NCBI GenBank assembly: GCA_017531505.1
Contig: JAFXKX010000002.1
Location: 1 to 53,110, forward strand
Length of the DNA: 53,110 nt
Origin: Clostridia bacterium
Lineage (GTDB): Bacteria > Bacillota > Clostridia > Christensenellales > Christensenellaceae
Direction: 5' to 3'
A program made the translations under genes and the position numbers. Position 1 is the stretch's first letter, and each line of letters opens with the position of its first letter. The notes beneath the pieces are model-generated. The model was not told the origin of the DNA and made no database searches. It saw nothing but the letters and a program-made list of their open reading frames with translations. Positions 1-8,747 of this stretch are shown here, piece by piece.

Positions 1-234
1 CCAGCATACTTAGAGAATGGCGCCCCGATCGGGTGGTGCAAGCGCCTGTGTGTCCGCGGCCCAAGACCACCTCTGAGCGGTAACAACCCGGCCAGGCTCC
101 GTTATCAGCCTATATTGAGCGCCCCATGTATCGGTAACAGTGTGATGGGGAAGCGGGGTGGAACCGCGGTATGTTTTTGCGAGTTTGTCAAGACTGTCGT
201 CCCTTTTGCAGAATTTCTGCAAGAGGGTTTTTTT
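1..234 (+). promoter_or_regulatory. T-box riboswitch (threonine) upstream of thrS
   Basis: The conserved T-box sequence (GGGGTGGAACCGCGG) lies at about 155-169. It is followed by an intrinsic terminator at 201-234, in which CCCTTTTGCAG pairs with CTGCAAGAGGG ahead of a T run. A Stem I apical-loop-like GGTGGTGCAAGC lies near 31-42. A plausible specifier ACC (Thr) followed by A lies at 66-69; this assignment is tentative. Uncharged tRNA-Thr would stabilise the antiterminator and allow thrS transcription. The promoter and possibly the extreme 5' end lie left of the window. Confidence 0.9.
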
Positions 235-280
235 ATGTATTTTTTCGATGGATTTTATCGTTTTACTGGAGGATTTACTT

Positions 281-2185
281 ATGCAGCTTACTTTGAAGGG
301 CGGCGAAGCAAGAGCTTTCGACGCCGGTAAGAACGGTCTTGAGATCGCTTCCGAGATCAGCCAGGGTCTGGCACGCGCAGCCTGCGCTGTCAGCATCAAT
401 GGCGAAGCGGCAGACCTGCGTGACGTGATCAGCGAAGACTGCGACTTTGGCGTGCTCACCTTTGACGATGCCGAGGGCGCTGCCGCATTCCGTCACACCA
501 CGTCCCACATCCTGGCACAGGCAGTCAAGCGCCTGTATCCCGATACCAAACTGGCCATCGGCCCCGCTATCAAGGACGGCTTCTATTACGACTTTGAATT
601 TGCAGAGCCCATCAAGCCCGAAGATCTGGAAAAGATCGAGAAGGAGATGGCAAAGATCGTTTCCGAAAATCTGGAGATCACCCGTTTTAACCTGTCCCGT
701 GCAGAGGCGATCGCCCTGATGGAAGGCAAGAACGAGCCCTATAAGGTGCAGCTGATCCAAGATCTGCCCGAAGATGCCGAACTCAGCTTCTATCAGCAGG
801 GCGACTTTGTAGATCTGTGCGCAGGTCCGCACCTGATGTCCACCAAGCCTGTCAAGGCTTTCAAACTGACCTCCATCGCAGGCGCTTACTGGCGCGGTGA
901 TGAGCACAACCAGATGCTCACCCGTATCTACGGCACCAGCTTCCCTAAGAAGACACTGCTGGATGAGCACCTCGAGCGTATCGAAGAGGCGAAGAAGAGA
1001 GACCACCGCCGTCTTGGCAAAGAACTGGGTCTGTTCATGATGAGCGACGAAGGCCCCGGCTTCCCCTTCTTCCTGCCCAAGGGCATGGTGCTGAAGAACA
1101 CCCTGCTCAACTACTGGCATGAAGTACACGAAAAGGCCGGCTATGTGGAAGTATCCACGCCCATCATGCTCAACCGCCATCTGTGGGAGACTTCCGGTCA
1201 CTGGTATCACTATAAAGAGAATATGTACACCACCGTCATCGACGAGCAGGATTTCGCCATCAAGCCCATGAACTGCCCCGGCGGTATGCTGGTGTATAAG
1301 TCCGAGCTGCGCTCTTATAAAGACCTGCCCATGCGCGTAGGCGAACTGGGTCTGGTACACCGTCACGAAATGAGCGGTGCACTGCACGGTCTGATGCGTG
1401 TACGCTGCTTCACGCAGGACGACGCGCATATCTTCATGACGCCCGAGCAGATCACTTCCGAGATCAAGGGCGTTGTAAAACTCATTGACGAAGTATACAG
1501 CCTGTTTGGCTTCAAGTATCATGTAGAACTGTCTACCCGTCCCGAAAACAGCATGGGCTCCGACGAAGATTGGCAGACCGCTACCGAGGGTCTGCGTGCA
1601 GCTCTGGAAGAACTGCAGATGCCCTATGTGGTCAACGAAGGCGACGGCGCATTCTACGGCCCCAAGATCGACTTCCATCTGGAAGACTCCATCGGCCGTA
1701 CCTGGCAGTGCGGCACCATCCAGCTGGACTTCCAGCTGCCCCAGCGCTTCGAGGCTGAGTACATCGGCGCAGACGGCAACCCCCATCGCCCCATCATGAT
1801 CCACCGCGTGGCCTTCGGCTCCATCGAGCGCTTCATCGGTATCCTGATCGAGCACTTTGCAGGTGCGTTCCCCGCATGGCTGGCACCTGTACAGGTAAAG
1901 GTATTGCCCATCTCCGACAAGACCATGGACTATGCCGAGGAAGTATTTGCAAAGCTCAAGGCTGCAGGCATCCGTGCGGAACTGGATACCCGTTCCGAAA
2001 AGATCGGCTTCAAGATCCGCGAAGCACAAAATCAGAAGGTGCCCTATATGCTGGTTGCAGGTCCCAAGGAAGCAGAGACCGGCACCGTATCTGTCCGTGC
2101 CCGCAAGGCAGGCGACCTGGGCGCAAAATCTGTGGATGCATTCATCGCAGACCTCAAGGCAGAGATCGCTGAAAAGAGAAACTAA
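281..2185 (+). CDS. thrS: threonine--tRNA ligase
   Basis: A cytoplasmic class II synthetase that charges tRNA-Thr with threonine. The 634-residue length is normal for bacterial ThrRS. An N-terminal TGS domain (about residues 1-60) precedes the editing/SAD domain with HTTSHILA. The catalytic core shows MNCPGGM, motif 2 around VHRHEMSGALHGLMRVR and motif 3 around HRVAFGSIERF. A C-terminal anticodon-binding domain begins near PAWLAPVQV. ATG 281 was chosen because it follows a CTGGAGG ribosome site; the frame is open further upstream, but only through the T-box terminator. Expression is controlled by the T-box. Confidence 0.97.
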   Translation: MQLTLKGGEARAFDAGKNGLEIASEISQGLARAACAVSINGEAADLRDVISEDCDFGVLTFDDAEGAAAFRHTTSHILAQAVKRLYPDTKLAIGPAIKDGFYYDFEFAEPIKPEDLEKIEKEMAKIVSENLEITRFNLSRAEAIALMEGKNEPYKVQLIQDLPEDAELSFYQQGDFVDLCAGPHLMSTKPVKAFKLTSIAGAYWRGDEHNQMLTRIYGTSFPKKTLLDEHLERIEEAKKRDHRRLGKELGLFMMSDEGPGFPFFLPKGMVLKNTLLNYWHEVHEKAGYVEVSTPIMLNRHLWETSGHWYHYKENMYTTVIDEQDFAIKPMNCPGGMLVYKSELRSYKDLPMRVGELGLVHRHEMSGALHGLMRVRCFTQDDAHIFMTPEQITSEIKGVVKLIDEVYSLFGFKYHVELSTRPENSMGSDEDWQTATEGLRAALEELQMPYVVNEGDGAFYGPKIDFHLEDSIGRTWQCGTIQLDFQLPQRFEAEYIGADGNPHRPIMIHRVAFGSIERFIGILIEHFAGAFPAWLAPVQVKVLPISDKTMDYAEEVFAKLKAAGIRAELDTRSEKIGFKIREAQNQKVPYMLVAGPKEAETGTVSVRARKAGDLGAKSVDAFIADLKAEIAEKRN

Positions 2186-2204
2186 AATTTTCCTGTAAAA
2201 ATTC

Positions 2205-2233
2205 TTGCGAAAAATTTGGGATAGTAGTATACT
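2205..2233 (+). promoter_or_regulatory. sigma-A-type promoter after thrS
   Basis: TTGCGA (2205-2210), a 17-bp spacer and TATACT (2228-2233). Initiation is predicted near 2240. It would transcribe a leader that meets the terminator at 2304-2332 before reaching the gene at 2409. Confidence 0.6.
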
Positions 2234-2303
2234 AAACCATGTACGAATTTTTATTTCCGTCAACAAGGAAAGAGGGATTTTGGCAGGCATTGCGCCTGTC
2301 GGG

Positions 2304-2332
2304 AAAGAGTGCCGTTTTGCGGCACTCTTTTT
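2304..2332 (+). terminator. intrinsic terminator
   Basis: AAAGAGTGCCG-TTTTG-CGGCACTCTTTTT is a strong stem with a T tract. It lies 120 bp after thrS and 75 bp before the next gene. It may terminate thrS, end a short RNA that starts near 2240, or attenuate the gene at 2409. A smaller hairpin (GGCAGGC/GCCTGTC) precedes it. Confidence 0.85.
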
Positions 2333-2408
2333 CTGTTTGCGGGGAACAGCGGCAAAGTCCGTTTTATCGGATGCAGCATCTGCTGTAATGTAGGCGGAGG
2401 TGAACGGT

Positions 2409-2774
2409 ATGCGATATATCGGGTATGAGGAACTGAATAAAGGGAGAAATTATCCAAGATTGGCAGATTGTCTGGCGCCGACGGCTCATCCGCGCAAAAC
2501 AGAAATTGTCCGTTTCCTGAAGGAGAACGGAACCATTGAACTTGCACAGTCGTCAAGATCTAAAGACATTTTCACCGGCGAAGTGATCCCCGAGGAAGTT
2601 CTCGTGATGCGTGCAGGCGATTTTTACTGGTCCAACGAATTGGCATGGTATGTGGAGAGATACAATCTGCGCCTGCCCCAAGCGTTTGAGGAATTTATAC
2701 TGAAATGTATCTGTAAGGAGGTCCTGCCTGTGACCCGTGAACAAGCAAATGCGATCGGCAAAGATGCCATATAA
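2409..2774 (+). CDS. hypothetical protein, 121 aa
   Basis: I do not recognise the family. The 121-residue protein has no signal peptide or membrane segment and looks like a small soluble protein. Charged and hydrophobic residues alternate in its first two thirds, and a short helix-like segment (AFEEFILKCICKEVL) lies near the end. ATG 2409 was chosen because GGCGGAGG sits eight bases upstream; a GTG at 2400 overlaps that site. It follows thrS in the same direction but has its own probable promoter at 2205, and a strong convergent terminator follows. It may be regulated by the terminator in its leader. Confidence 0.7.
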   Translation: MRYIGYEELNKGRNYPRLADCLAPTAHPRKTEIVRFLKENGTIELAQSSRSKDIFTGEVIPEEVLVMRAGDFYWSNELAWYVERYNLRLPQAFEEFILKCICKEVLPVTREQANAIGKDAI

Positions 2775-2804
2775 AAAGCACCCCGTTACGCGGAGTGCTT
2801 TTTT
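2773..2804. terminator. bidirectional terminator
   Basis: AAAAGCACCCCG-TTA-CGCGGAGTGCTTTTTT lies between convergent genes ending at 2774 (+) and 2811 (-). It has an A run on one side and a T run on the other, so it can serve both strands. Confidence 0.85.
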
Positions 2805-2810
2805 GCTGCA

Positions 2811-3674
2811 TCAATAGGTTTGGTAAAATTCCTGCATGAATGCCGCCAGCGTTTTGGCAGCGGGAGATAATACGTCTCCCTTTGGCCAGATCAGATACCA
2901 GTCGTCATAGGCATGGGGGCTGTCGATGGATAACAGCACCAGATCGTGCTTGTACAGACTGTCTATCTGGCGGCGGGGGAAGAAGGATACCCCTTGTCCC
3001 GCTTCGATCAGCGTTTTGGTGGTCAGCGATGAGGGGGCGGTGGTCTGTATGTGCATCTCCAGCCCGTGGGCGGTGTATAGCCGCTCTATAAAGTTGTAGG
3101 GGGAGAATGCACCCGGCTGCGCCGCGATGATCGGCAATCCGCTCAGTTCGGCGGGCGTGACACGCTGCCTGCCTGCCAGCGGATGAGCCACCGATACCGC
3201 CAGCACCATTTCATCCCGATACAGATGGATGTGGGAGTATTGGCCGGGGTCGGACATATAGGCGCCGATAGACAGGTCAAATACCGCCTCTTCGTCCCGG
3301 TCGCGGGCAAATTGCAGCTTGAGGTCGGGGTGCGCCTCGTGAAAGGCCATGATCATTTCCGAGATGCCAAAGGGCGTGACATGGAGATTGATCACCGCAG
3401 TGCGGTCTGCCTCGCCTGCCTGCTGCTGCAGACGCCGGGCGGCGGTGTCGATGCTGCGCAGCGCCGGGCTGACCCGCTGGTAAAAGTATTTGCCGGCGGC
3501 ATTGAGGTGCAGCGTGCGCCCCGCCCGGTCAAACAGCCGGATGCCCAGTTCTGCCTCCAGTGTTGCCAGCGAACGGCTCAGGGCAGGCTGGCTGACGTAT
3601 AGCGCCCTTGCCGCCGCCGTCACGCTGCCGTGCTCTGCAATGCTGCAAAAATACTTTAACTGCAGTAGTTCCAT
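2811..3674 (-). CDS. LysR family transcriptional regulator
   Basis: A DNA-binding regulator of 287 residues, typical LysR length. The N-terminal winged helix-turn-helix is clear (LLQLKYFCSIAEHGSVTAA, then LYVSQPALSRSLATLEAELG). It is followed by a linker helix and a periplasmic-binding-protein-like effector domain (about residues 90-287). It is divergently oriented from the MFS gene at 3812 with a 137-bp shared intergenic region, so it probably controls that transporter and itself. The inducer cannot be read from the sequence. Confidence 0.93.
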   Translation of the reverse strand: MELLQLKYFCSIAEHGSVTAAARALYVSQPALSRSLATLEAELGIRLFDRAGRTLHLNAAGKYFYQRVSPALRSIDTAARRLQQQAGEADRTAVINLHVTPFGISEMIMAFHEAHPDLKLQFARDRDEEAVFDLSIGAYMSDPGQYSHIHLYRDEMVLAVSVAHPLAGRQRVTPAELSGLPIIAAQPGAFSPYNFIERLYTAHGLEMHIQTTAPSSLTTKTLIEAGQGVSFFPRRQIDSLYKHDLVLLSIDSPHAYDDWYLIWPKGDVLSPAAKTLAAFMQEFYQTY

Positions 3675-3705
3675 AACCCAAACCTCCTGTTTTCATAACA
3701 TCTAT

Positions 3706-3734
3706 ATTATACATTGCACGAAAATACGCCGCAA
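3706..3734 (-). promoter_or_regulatory. promoter of the LysR gene
   Basis: On the minus strand, TTGCGG (3734-3729), a 17-bp spacer and TATAAT (3711-3706). This is a good sigma-A match located 32 bp before the LysR start. Confidence 0.65.
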
Positions 3735-3811
3735 GAGGTATTTCTCACGGCGCGGCAGATAGGGTATGATAAGGTTATATACAATTTGTTGTACCAAAGG
3801 AGTATATCCCC

Positions 3812-5002
3812 ATGGAGGAGAAAGTAAAGCAGGAGCGCCTGTGGACGCCCATCTATATTTATTTGCTGAGTATTCTGGTCATTACCGGCATTTCTTCCAA
3901 CCTGATCTCTACCGCCTTTGCCCAGTATGCCGTGGATTGCGGCATCGGCCTGGGGCTGGCCGGGGTGCTGACCGGTCTGTTTTCGCTGGTGGCGCTGGTC
4001 GGGCGCCCGGTATCCGGCGTGCTGTCCGATACTATGCGTCAGAAGAGCCTGATGATCATCTCGGTGTCGGGCATCGTCATCAGCGCATTGTTGTATCCTC
4101 TGTGCCGCACGCCTTTCAGCCTGTTTCTCATCCGCGTGCTGCACGGCCTGTTCTTCTCGCTCAACGGCACCGTCAATATGGCCTTTGCGGCGGCGTTCGT
4201 GCCGCGTTCCCGTATGGGAGAGGGCATGGGATATTTCGGACTGACCTCCATTCTGGCACAGGCAGTGGCCCCCAGTATGGGCTTCGCATTGGCGCGCGCC
4301 TATGGCTATAACGCACTGTTCTATACCGTGTGTATCTTAAATGCCGCTGCGCTGGTCATGATGATCTTCTTAAAAGATCCCTCCGATGTCAAAGCAAAAG
4401 ACAAGAAGGAGAAAAAAAAGATCTCGTGGAGCAGCCTGTGTCTGTTCAAATTGCTGCCCTACAGCGGCTTTACCGCGGCCATCTCTATGGTCAATGGCAT
4501 CTGCAGCAGCTTTTTGGCGCTGCTGGGTGCATCCCGCGGTATGGATGATGTGGGCATCTTCTTTACGGTCACCGCCATCGTGCTGGCGGTGGTACGCCCC
4601 TTCTCCGGCAAACTGAACGACCGCAAAGGGCTGGACGCCGTGGTTTATCCCGGGTATGTCTGCTCCTTTATCGCGCTCATCCTCATCGGTGTGATGAATG
4701 CACCGTGGATGCTGGTCGTGGCGGCGGTATTCAAGGCGTTGGGGCAGGGCATGGCACAGCCTGCATTTCAGGCAGAGTGCATCCGCTCTGTAGGCGAGGA
4801 TCAGCGCGGTGCTGCCGTAGGCACCTACTATATCGGCGCAGACGTGGGCAATGGCTTCGCACCCGTCATCGGCGGCTATATTGCCGAACAGTTCGGCTAC
4901 GAAGCCCTGAGCTTTGGCGCGGCAGGTGTCATGGCGCTGTGCTTTGTGCTGTTTTACTTCTATCGCCGCGGTCTTGGTCGCCGAAGCGCAGCAGCGGTAT
5001 AA
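3812..5002 (+). CDS. MFS transporter
   Basis: A 396-residue major facilitator superfamily membrane protein with about twelve hydrophobic segments and a charged central loop (residues about 188-200, KAKDKKEKKK) between its two halves. The loop 2-3 signature appears as GRPVSGVLSDTMRQKS and is repeated in the second half as RPFSGKLNDRKG, as expected for this superfamily. The start follows AAAGGAG at suitable spacing. Divergence from the LysR gene at 2811 suggests inducible control. The substrate is unknown; the overall pattern suggests a drug or metabolite exporter. It is only distantly similar to the three MFS paralogs downstream. Confidence 0.9.
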   Translation: MEEKVKQERLWTPIYIYLLSILVITGISSNLISTAFAQYAVDCGIGLGLAGVLTGLFSLVALVGRPVSGVLSDTMRQKSLMIISVSGIVISALLYPLCRTPFSLFLIRVLHGLFFSLNGTVNMAFAAAFVPRSRMGEGMGYFGLTSILAQAVAPSMGFALARAYGYNALFYTVCILNAAALVMMIFLKDPSDVKAKDKKEKKKISWSSLCLFKLLPYSGFTAAISMVNGICSSFLALLGASRGMDDVGIFFTVTAIVLAVVRPFSGKLNDRKGLDAVVYPGYVCSFIALILIGVMNAPWMLVVAAVFKALGQGMAQPAFQAECIRSVGEDQRGAAVGTYYIGADVGNGFAPVIGGYIAEQFGYEALSFGAAGVMALCFVLFYFYRRGLGRRSAAAV

Positions 5003-5022
5003 TACAGATTTGGTCTCTTTTT

Positions 5023-5061
5023 GAGCATCGCAGTTTTCATAGTTGCTGCGGTGCTCTTTTT
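5023..5061 (+). terminator. intrinsic terminator
   Basis: GAGCATCGCAG pairs with CTGCGGTGCTC, one mismatch aside, across an 11-base loop. TTTTT follows. It ends the MFS transcript. Confidence 0.75.
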
Positions 5062-5106
5062 CGTTGTATAATGGAAAAAATACTCTGCACCAAAAGGAGG
5101 CGCGCC

Positions 5107-5904
5107 ATGCCTGCCAACAAAGGACTCGGTCATACGTTTGATACAGTCGCCCACGAATACGATAAAATGCGTCCCGGCTATCCGGATGCGCTGTATGATG
5201 CCGTATTTGCCTATATGCCCGTCGATGCCGCAAGCGTCGTTGCAGAGGTGGGCAGCGGTGCGGGGCAGGCGACAGAGGCGTTTTTGCAGACCGGCTGCAG
5301 CCTTGCTGCCATAGAGCCGGGGGCAAATTTCGGCGCATTGCTCAGGGAAAAGTTTGCAAAGTACCCCGGGTTTTCGCTGGTACCGCAAAAGTTTGAGGAT
5401 GCGGTCCTCCCGCCCGACACCTTCGATCTGGTGTTCTCGGCCTCTGCCTTCCATTGGGTGCCCGAGGAGGTCGGCTATCCTGCGGTCTATGCCATGCTGC
5501 GCAGGGGCGGTGCCTTTGCCCGCTTTGCCAATCATCCCGACCGGTTTTTGGCAAACCCCGATCTTTCCCGCGCGATCGATGAGGTATATGCAAAGTATTA
5601 CTACCCCTATCACAACCTGCCGCCCCGCACGCTGACACCCTACGATGCGTCGCAGGCAGAGCAGCGGGCGCAAATTGCTGCGAAATACGGGTTTACAGAT
5701 ATCCGCTGCCATTTGTTCCATCGGGAGAGACACTTCTTGGGGGAGGAATACATCGCCCTGCTGGGCACCTATTCGGATCATATCGCCATCGAGCCGGTCA
5801 CCCGCGGCAAGTTTTTCGCAGCTGTTGCGGCGGCGATCGATGCCCATGGCGGCATCCTCACGCTGCACGATACCCTCGACCTGCAGCTGGCCCGCAAAGT
5901 ATAA
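5107..5904 (+). CDS. class I SAM-dependent methyltransferase
   Basis: A 265-residue cytoplasmic methyltransferase. The SAM-binding motif I is VAEVGSGAGQATEAFLQTG (about residues 43-61), and the acidic end of strand 2 is IEPG. Later DTFDLVFSASAFHW matches the motif IV region of the Methyltransf_11 group, in which the conserved W follows the DLV strand. ATG 5107 was chosen over upstream in-frame codons because AAAGGAGG is ten bases upstream and the domain starts there. The substrate is unknown; proteins of this type often act on small molecules. It stands alone between two terminators. Confidence 0.9.
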   Translation: MPANKGLGHTFDTVAHEYDKMRPGYPDALYDAVFAYMPVDAASVVAEVGSGAGQATEAFLQTGCSLAAIEPGANFGALLREKFAKYPGFSLVPQKFEDAVLPPDTFDLVFSASAFHWVPEEVGYPAVYAMLRRGGAFARFANHPDRFLANPDLSRAIDEVYAKYYYPYHNLPPRTLTPYDASQAEQRAQIAAKYGFTDIRCHLFHRERHFLGEEYIALLGTYSDHIAIEPVTRGKFFAAVAAAIDAHGGILTLHDTLDLQLARKV

Positions 5905-5914
5905 CATCAGGACA

Positions 5915-5943
5915 CAAAAAAACCGGCATACCTGCCGGTTTTT
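5915..5943. terminator. bidirectional terminator
   Basis: AAAACCGGCA-TACC-TGCCGGTTTT is flanked by A and T runs between convergent genes (methyltransferase + and MFS -). Confidence 0.85.
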
Positions 5944-5956
5944 GTATTGTCTGAAA

Positions 5957-7219
5957 TCAGAATTGTGCAGCCAACTGCTGCTCAAAGGGGTCGTGTTTCC
6001 CGTCGTAACGGGCGATCTTTTTGGATCTTCCGATGATCAGCGTCACACCAAAGAGGAGGATACCGATGGCTGGGGGAATGGCGATGCACTGGTACAGTAC
6101 ACGTACACCCAGCGCTTCCAGCAGATAGCCGCTGCCCAGATTGCCCAGCACGCTCATGATGTTGGAGCCTGCAATGGCAAAGGTCTGTGCCGAGGTGGAC
6201 AGACTGCCGGGCACCAGAGAGAACAGGTAAGACCCTGCCAGGCCCATAAACAGGCCGGAGAACGCACCGTGCAGTACCTGCGCCACGATGAGCACCACAG
6301 GCGAAGCCGCCCAGGAGTAACACAGATGCTCCACCGCATAGATGAGACCGACCGAGAAGATGCACGCCTCATAGCCGAATTTCTTGGCCAGCTTGCCGGA
6401 TACCAGCATCAGCGGTACTTCGGCAGCAGCCTTGATGCCGTTCAATACGCCGATGTAGGATGCATCCTTGCCGATGTCCTGCAGCAGGTAGGTCAGGTAA
6501 GCGGTGCCAAAGTCCTTGGTCACGTTGACCAGGATAAATACAAAGAAGAAGGTCACAAAGTAATAGTTTTTGAGCAGACGCTGGGGCTTTAACTGGCGCA
6601 GGGTCAGGGTAGACTTTTTGCCTTCGCCTGCCACAGCGGCGCCCGTTTCCTGTTGTCTGCCCAGCAGACACATCGCGCCGGTCAGCGTCATGATGCTGCC
6701 GCCGATATACAGGGCGATGTCCACCTCGCCGGCGGCCATCTTTACCATCCAGCCAAAGATCAGGCTGAAGAGGGAATACCCTACCGAGCCCCACAGACGT
6801 ACAGAGCCGTAATCCATCCTGCCGCCTTTTTTGCTGTCTTCGGCACATTCTGCCACCAGCCATGCATCATATACTGAGAAGGATGCTCCGCGGAATGCAT
6901 TGCCGATCAGCACAGTCGCCAGCAGCAGGATAAAATTGCCTGCCAGCAGAGGCAGAATGGCGTTGGTGATGCCGCCCACCAGCAGGGTGAGCATCAGCGT
7001 CCTGCGCTTGGAGCGGATCTTGTCTGCCAAAATACCCATCACGGGCGGGGAGAAGATAGATACCGCAGAACTGATGGCCAGTATGATGCCTACCTGACTC
7101 TGGGTGATGCCGCGGCTGTCATACAGCGTGACCATAAATGCCGAGCAGCAGATACCACTGTACAGCATAAATACGATCAGCGAAAAATACAGATACCTTA
7201 CATGACTTTTGCTTTTCAT
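5957..7219 (-). CDS. MFS transporter, paralog A
   Basis: A 420-residue twelve-segment membrane transporter of the MFS_1-like/sugar-cation-symporter type. The loop 2-3 motif is GILADKIRSKRR. The central part carries MDYGSVRLWGSVGYSLF and a conserved LTLRQLKPQRLLKNYYF segment shared with the genes at 7354 and 12597. The C-terminal tail (GRSKKIARYDGKHDPFEQQL) is also shared with them. ATG 7219 was preferred to a TTG at 7240, with AAAGGG upstream at slightly long spacing. It lies in tandem with paralog B, whose own terminator separates them. The substrate is unknown. Confidence 0.9.
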   Translation of the reverse strand: MKSKSHVRYLYFSLIVFMLYSGICCSAFMVTLYDSRGITQSQVGIILAISSAVSIFSPPVMGILADKIRSKRRTLMLTLLVGGITNAILPLLAGNFILLLATVLIGNAFRGASFSVYDAWLVAECAEDSKKGGRMDYGSVRLWGSVGYSLFSLIFGWMVKMAAGEVDIALYIGGSIMTLTGAMCLLGRQQETGAAVAGEGKKSTLTLRQLKPQRLLKNYYFVTFFFVFILVNVTKDFGTAYLTYLLQDIGKDASYIGVLNGIKAAAEVPLMLVSGKLAKKFGYEACIFSVGLIYAVEHLCYSWAASPVVLIVAQVLHGAFSGLFMGLAGSYLFSLVPGSLSTSAQTFAIAGSNIMSVLGNLGSGYLLEALGVRVLYQCIAIPPAIGILLFGVTLIIGRSKKIARYDGKHDPFEQQLAAQF

Positions 7220-7314
7220 AGGATGGGAAAGCCCTTTCAAATTTCAATCTGATACTCAGTATAGCACAAATTTGTAAAACACACCAGTTTTTTGCATCGG
7301 CTGTTCCGGGAATA

Positions 7315-7345
7315 TAAAAAACGCAGGCTTTGTCGTGCCTGCGTT
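7315..7345 (-). terminator. terminator of MFS paralog B
   Basis: On the minus strand, AACGCAGGC-N8-GCCTGCGTT followed by a T run. It separates paralog B from paralog A. The CGCAG/CTGCG stem recurs at 8698 and 12544. Confidence 0.8.
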
Positions 7346-7353
7346 ATTTTGTA

Positions 7354-8637
7354 TCAGTTTGCTGCCGTCAGGGCCTGCTCGGTCTCGTCCAGCGCAGGAT
7401 CATATCGGGGGATTTTTTTTGCTTTGCCGATGGCCAGCGTGACGGCAAACCATACCACGCCCACGGCCGGGATGACCGCTGCCAGATAGTATACGGTGCG
7501 TACGCCCATGTTGTCCACAATGGCGCCGCCCAGCAGGTAAAATACCATGCTCACCACATTGGCCAGCGCCATGTTCAGCGTCTGGGTGGTGGCGGCAAGG
7601 CTGCGGGGCACCAGCGTAAACAGATAACTCACATACAGCCCCATAAACAACCCGTCAAACAATCCGTGCAGCGCCTGCGCCGCCAGCACCATCATGCTGT
7701 TCCCGGCAGTGAGGAAGAGGAAGCTCTCCAGACAAAATACCACGCCGGATGCAAGGATGCATTTTTCATAGCCGAATTTCTTTGCCAGTCTGGCAGAGAA
7801 GAAAATGCCGGGCATCTCAAAGATGGCGCGGATGCCGCTGACGGTGCCTAAAAATGCAGAGGATACGCCGATCTCCTGCAGCAGATTGGTGGTGTAGTTG
7901 AGGCCAAAGCAGCTGGCCAGCCAGATGAGGATATACGCCACCAGATAGGTCATATAGTAATAGTTGCGGAACAGTCTGCCCGGCTTTAACTGGCGCAGCG
8001 TCAGGGGTTTTGCAGCGGCTGCCGTGCTGCCCGGGGCAGGCTTTTTGCCTTTGCCCATCAGCAGCAGGGTCAGCATACCCAGCATCCCTGCCGCACCGAT
8101 ATAGAAAGATCCCTGTATGGTCAGCCCCGCCTGATCCATCAATATATTGAGCAATATGCAGAAGAGCGAATACCCTACCGACCCCCATACGCGCACACTG
8201 CCGTAGTTGAGGTGGATGCCCTGTTGTGTGCGGGCATTATCCAGCTCGGTGGCGACCCATGTCATGGTCAGCGAGTCAGATGCATTGCGCGTGCCTGCAA
8301 AGGCAGAGGACAGCGCCAGCAGCGGCATAAATCCGCGCAGATTGGGCGTGACGATAAATCCGGCGATGTTGAGCAATACGCAGATGACCAGCGCCTTTCG
8401 GGTAGAGCGCATCTTGTCTGCCAATATCCCCATGACGGGCGGCACCAGAAAGGCGAATACAGAGTTGACCGACTGTATCACACCGATGGAGGTGTTGGAT
8501 AACCCGCTGTCCAGATAATAGGCCGTGGTATAGGTCAGGCAGGCATAGCAGGTGCAGAAAAAGAAAAATACCGCTGCATAATACGCATATACGCGCAGGG
8601 CCTGCTTTTTGTAGTTGTAGGGTTTGCTTTGTTTCAT
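7354..8637 (-). CDS. MFS transporter, paralog B
   Basis: A 427-residue transporter with twelve predicted segments, closely related to its neighbour at 5957. Shared blocks are GILADKMRSTRK, LNYGSVRVWGSVGYSLF, LTLRQLKPGRLFRNYYYMTY and the tail GKAKKIPRYDPALDETEQAL. ATG 8637 was chosen because AAAGGA lies eight bases upstream; the upstream extension of the frame runs through an A/T-rich region and the 8698 terminator. It lies directly downstream of the LysR gene at 8748, both on the minus strand, but a terminator separates them. The substrate is unknown. Confidence 0.9.
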   Translation of the reverse strand: MKQSKPYNYKKQALRVYAYYAAVFFFFCTCYACLTYTTAYYLDSGLSNTSIGVIQSVNSVFAFLVPPVMGILADKMRSTRKALVICVLLNIAGFIVTPNLRGFMPLLALSSAFAGTRNASDSLTMTWVATELDNARTQQGIHLNYGSVRVWGSVGYSLFCILLNILMDQAGLTIQGSFYIGAAGMLGMLTLLLMGKGKKPAPGSTAAAAKPLTLRQLKPGRLFRNYYYMTYLVAYILIWLASCFGLNYTTNLLQEIGVSSAFLGTVSGIRAIFEMPGIFFSARLAKKFGYEKCILASGVVFCLESFLFLTAGNSMMVLAAQALHGLFDGLFMGLYVSYLFTLVPRSLAATTQTLNMALANVVSMVFYLLGGAIVDNMGVRTVYYLAAVIPAVGVVWFAVTLAIGKAKKIPRYDPALDETEQALTAAN

Positions 8638-8697
8638 AACTTTTCCTTTCAAAAAAACACTGTCTTCATCATAACAACCGTATCGCATAAAATCAAT

Positions 8698-8732
8698 AAA
8701 AAAACGCAGCCTGTTTCGGGACTGCGCTTTTT
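8698..8732 (-). terminator. terminator of the LysR gene
   Basis: On the minus strand, GCGCAGTCC-CGAAACA-GGCTGCGT followed by T7. The stem is imperfect but the T tract is strong. Confidence 0.75.
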
Positions 8733-8747
8733 GTGTGCGCTGATGAA

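Noticed and set aside
275..2290. 671-codon open frame on the minus strand
   Set aside because: It lies opposite thrS, which has full family motifs. It has no ribosome site and no recognisable product; long antisense frames arise from the GC-rich third positions.
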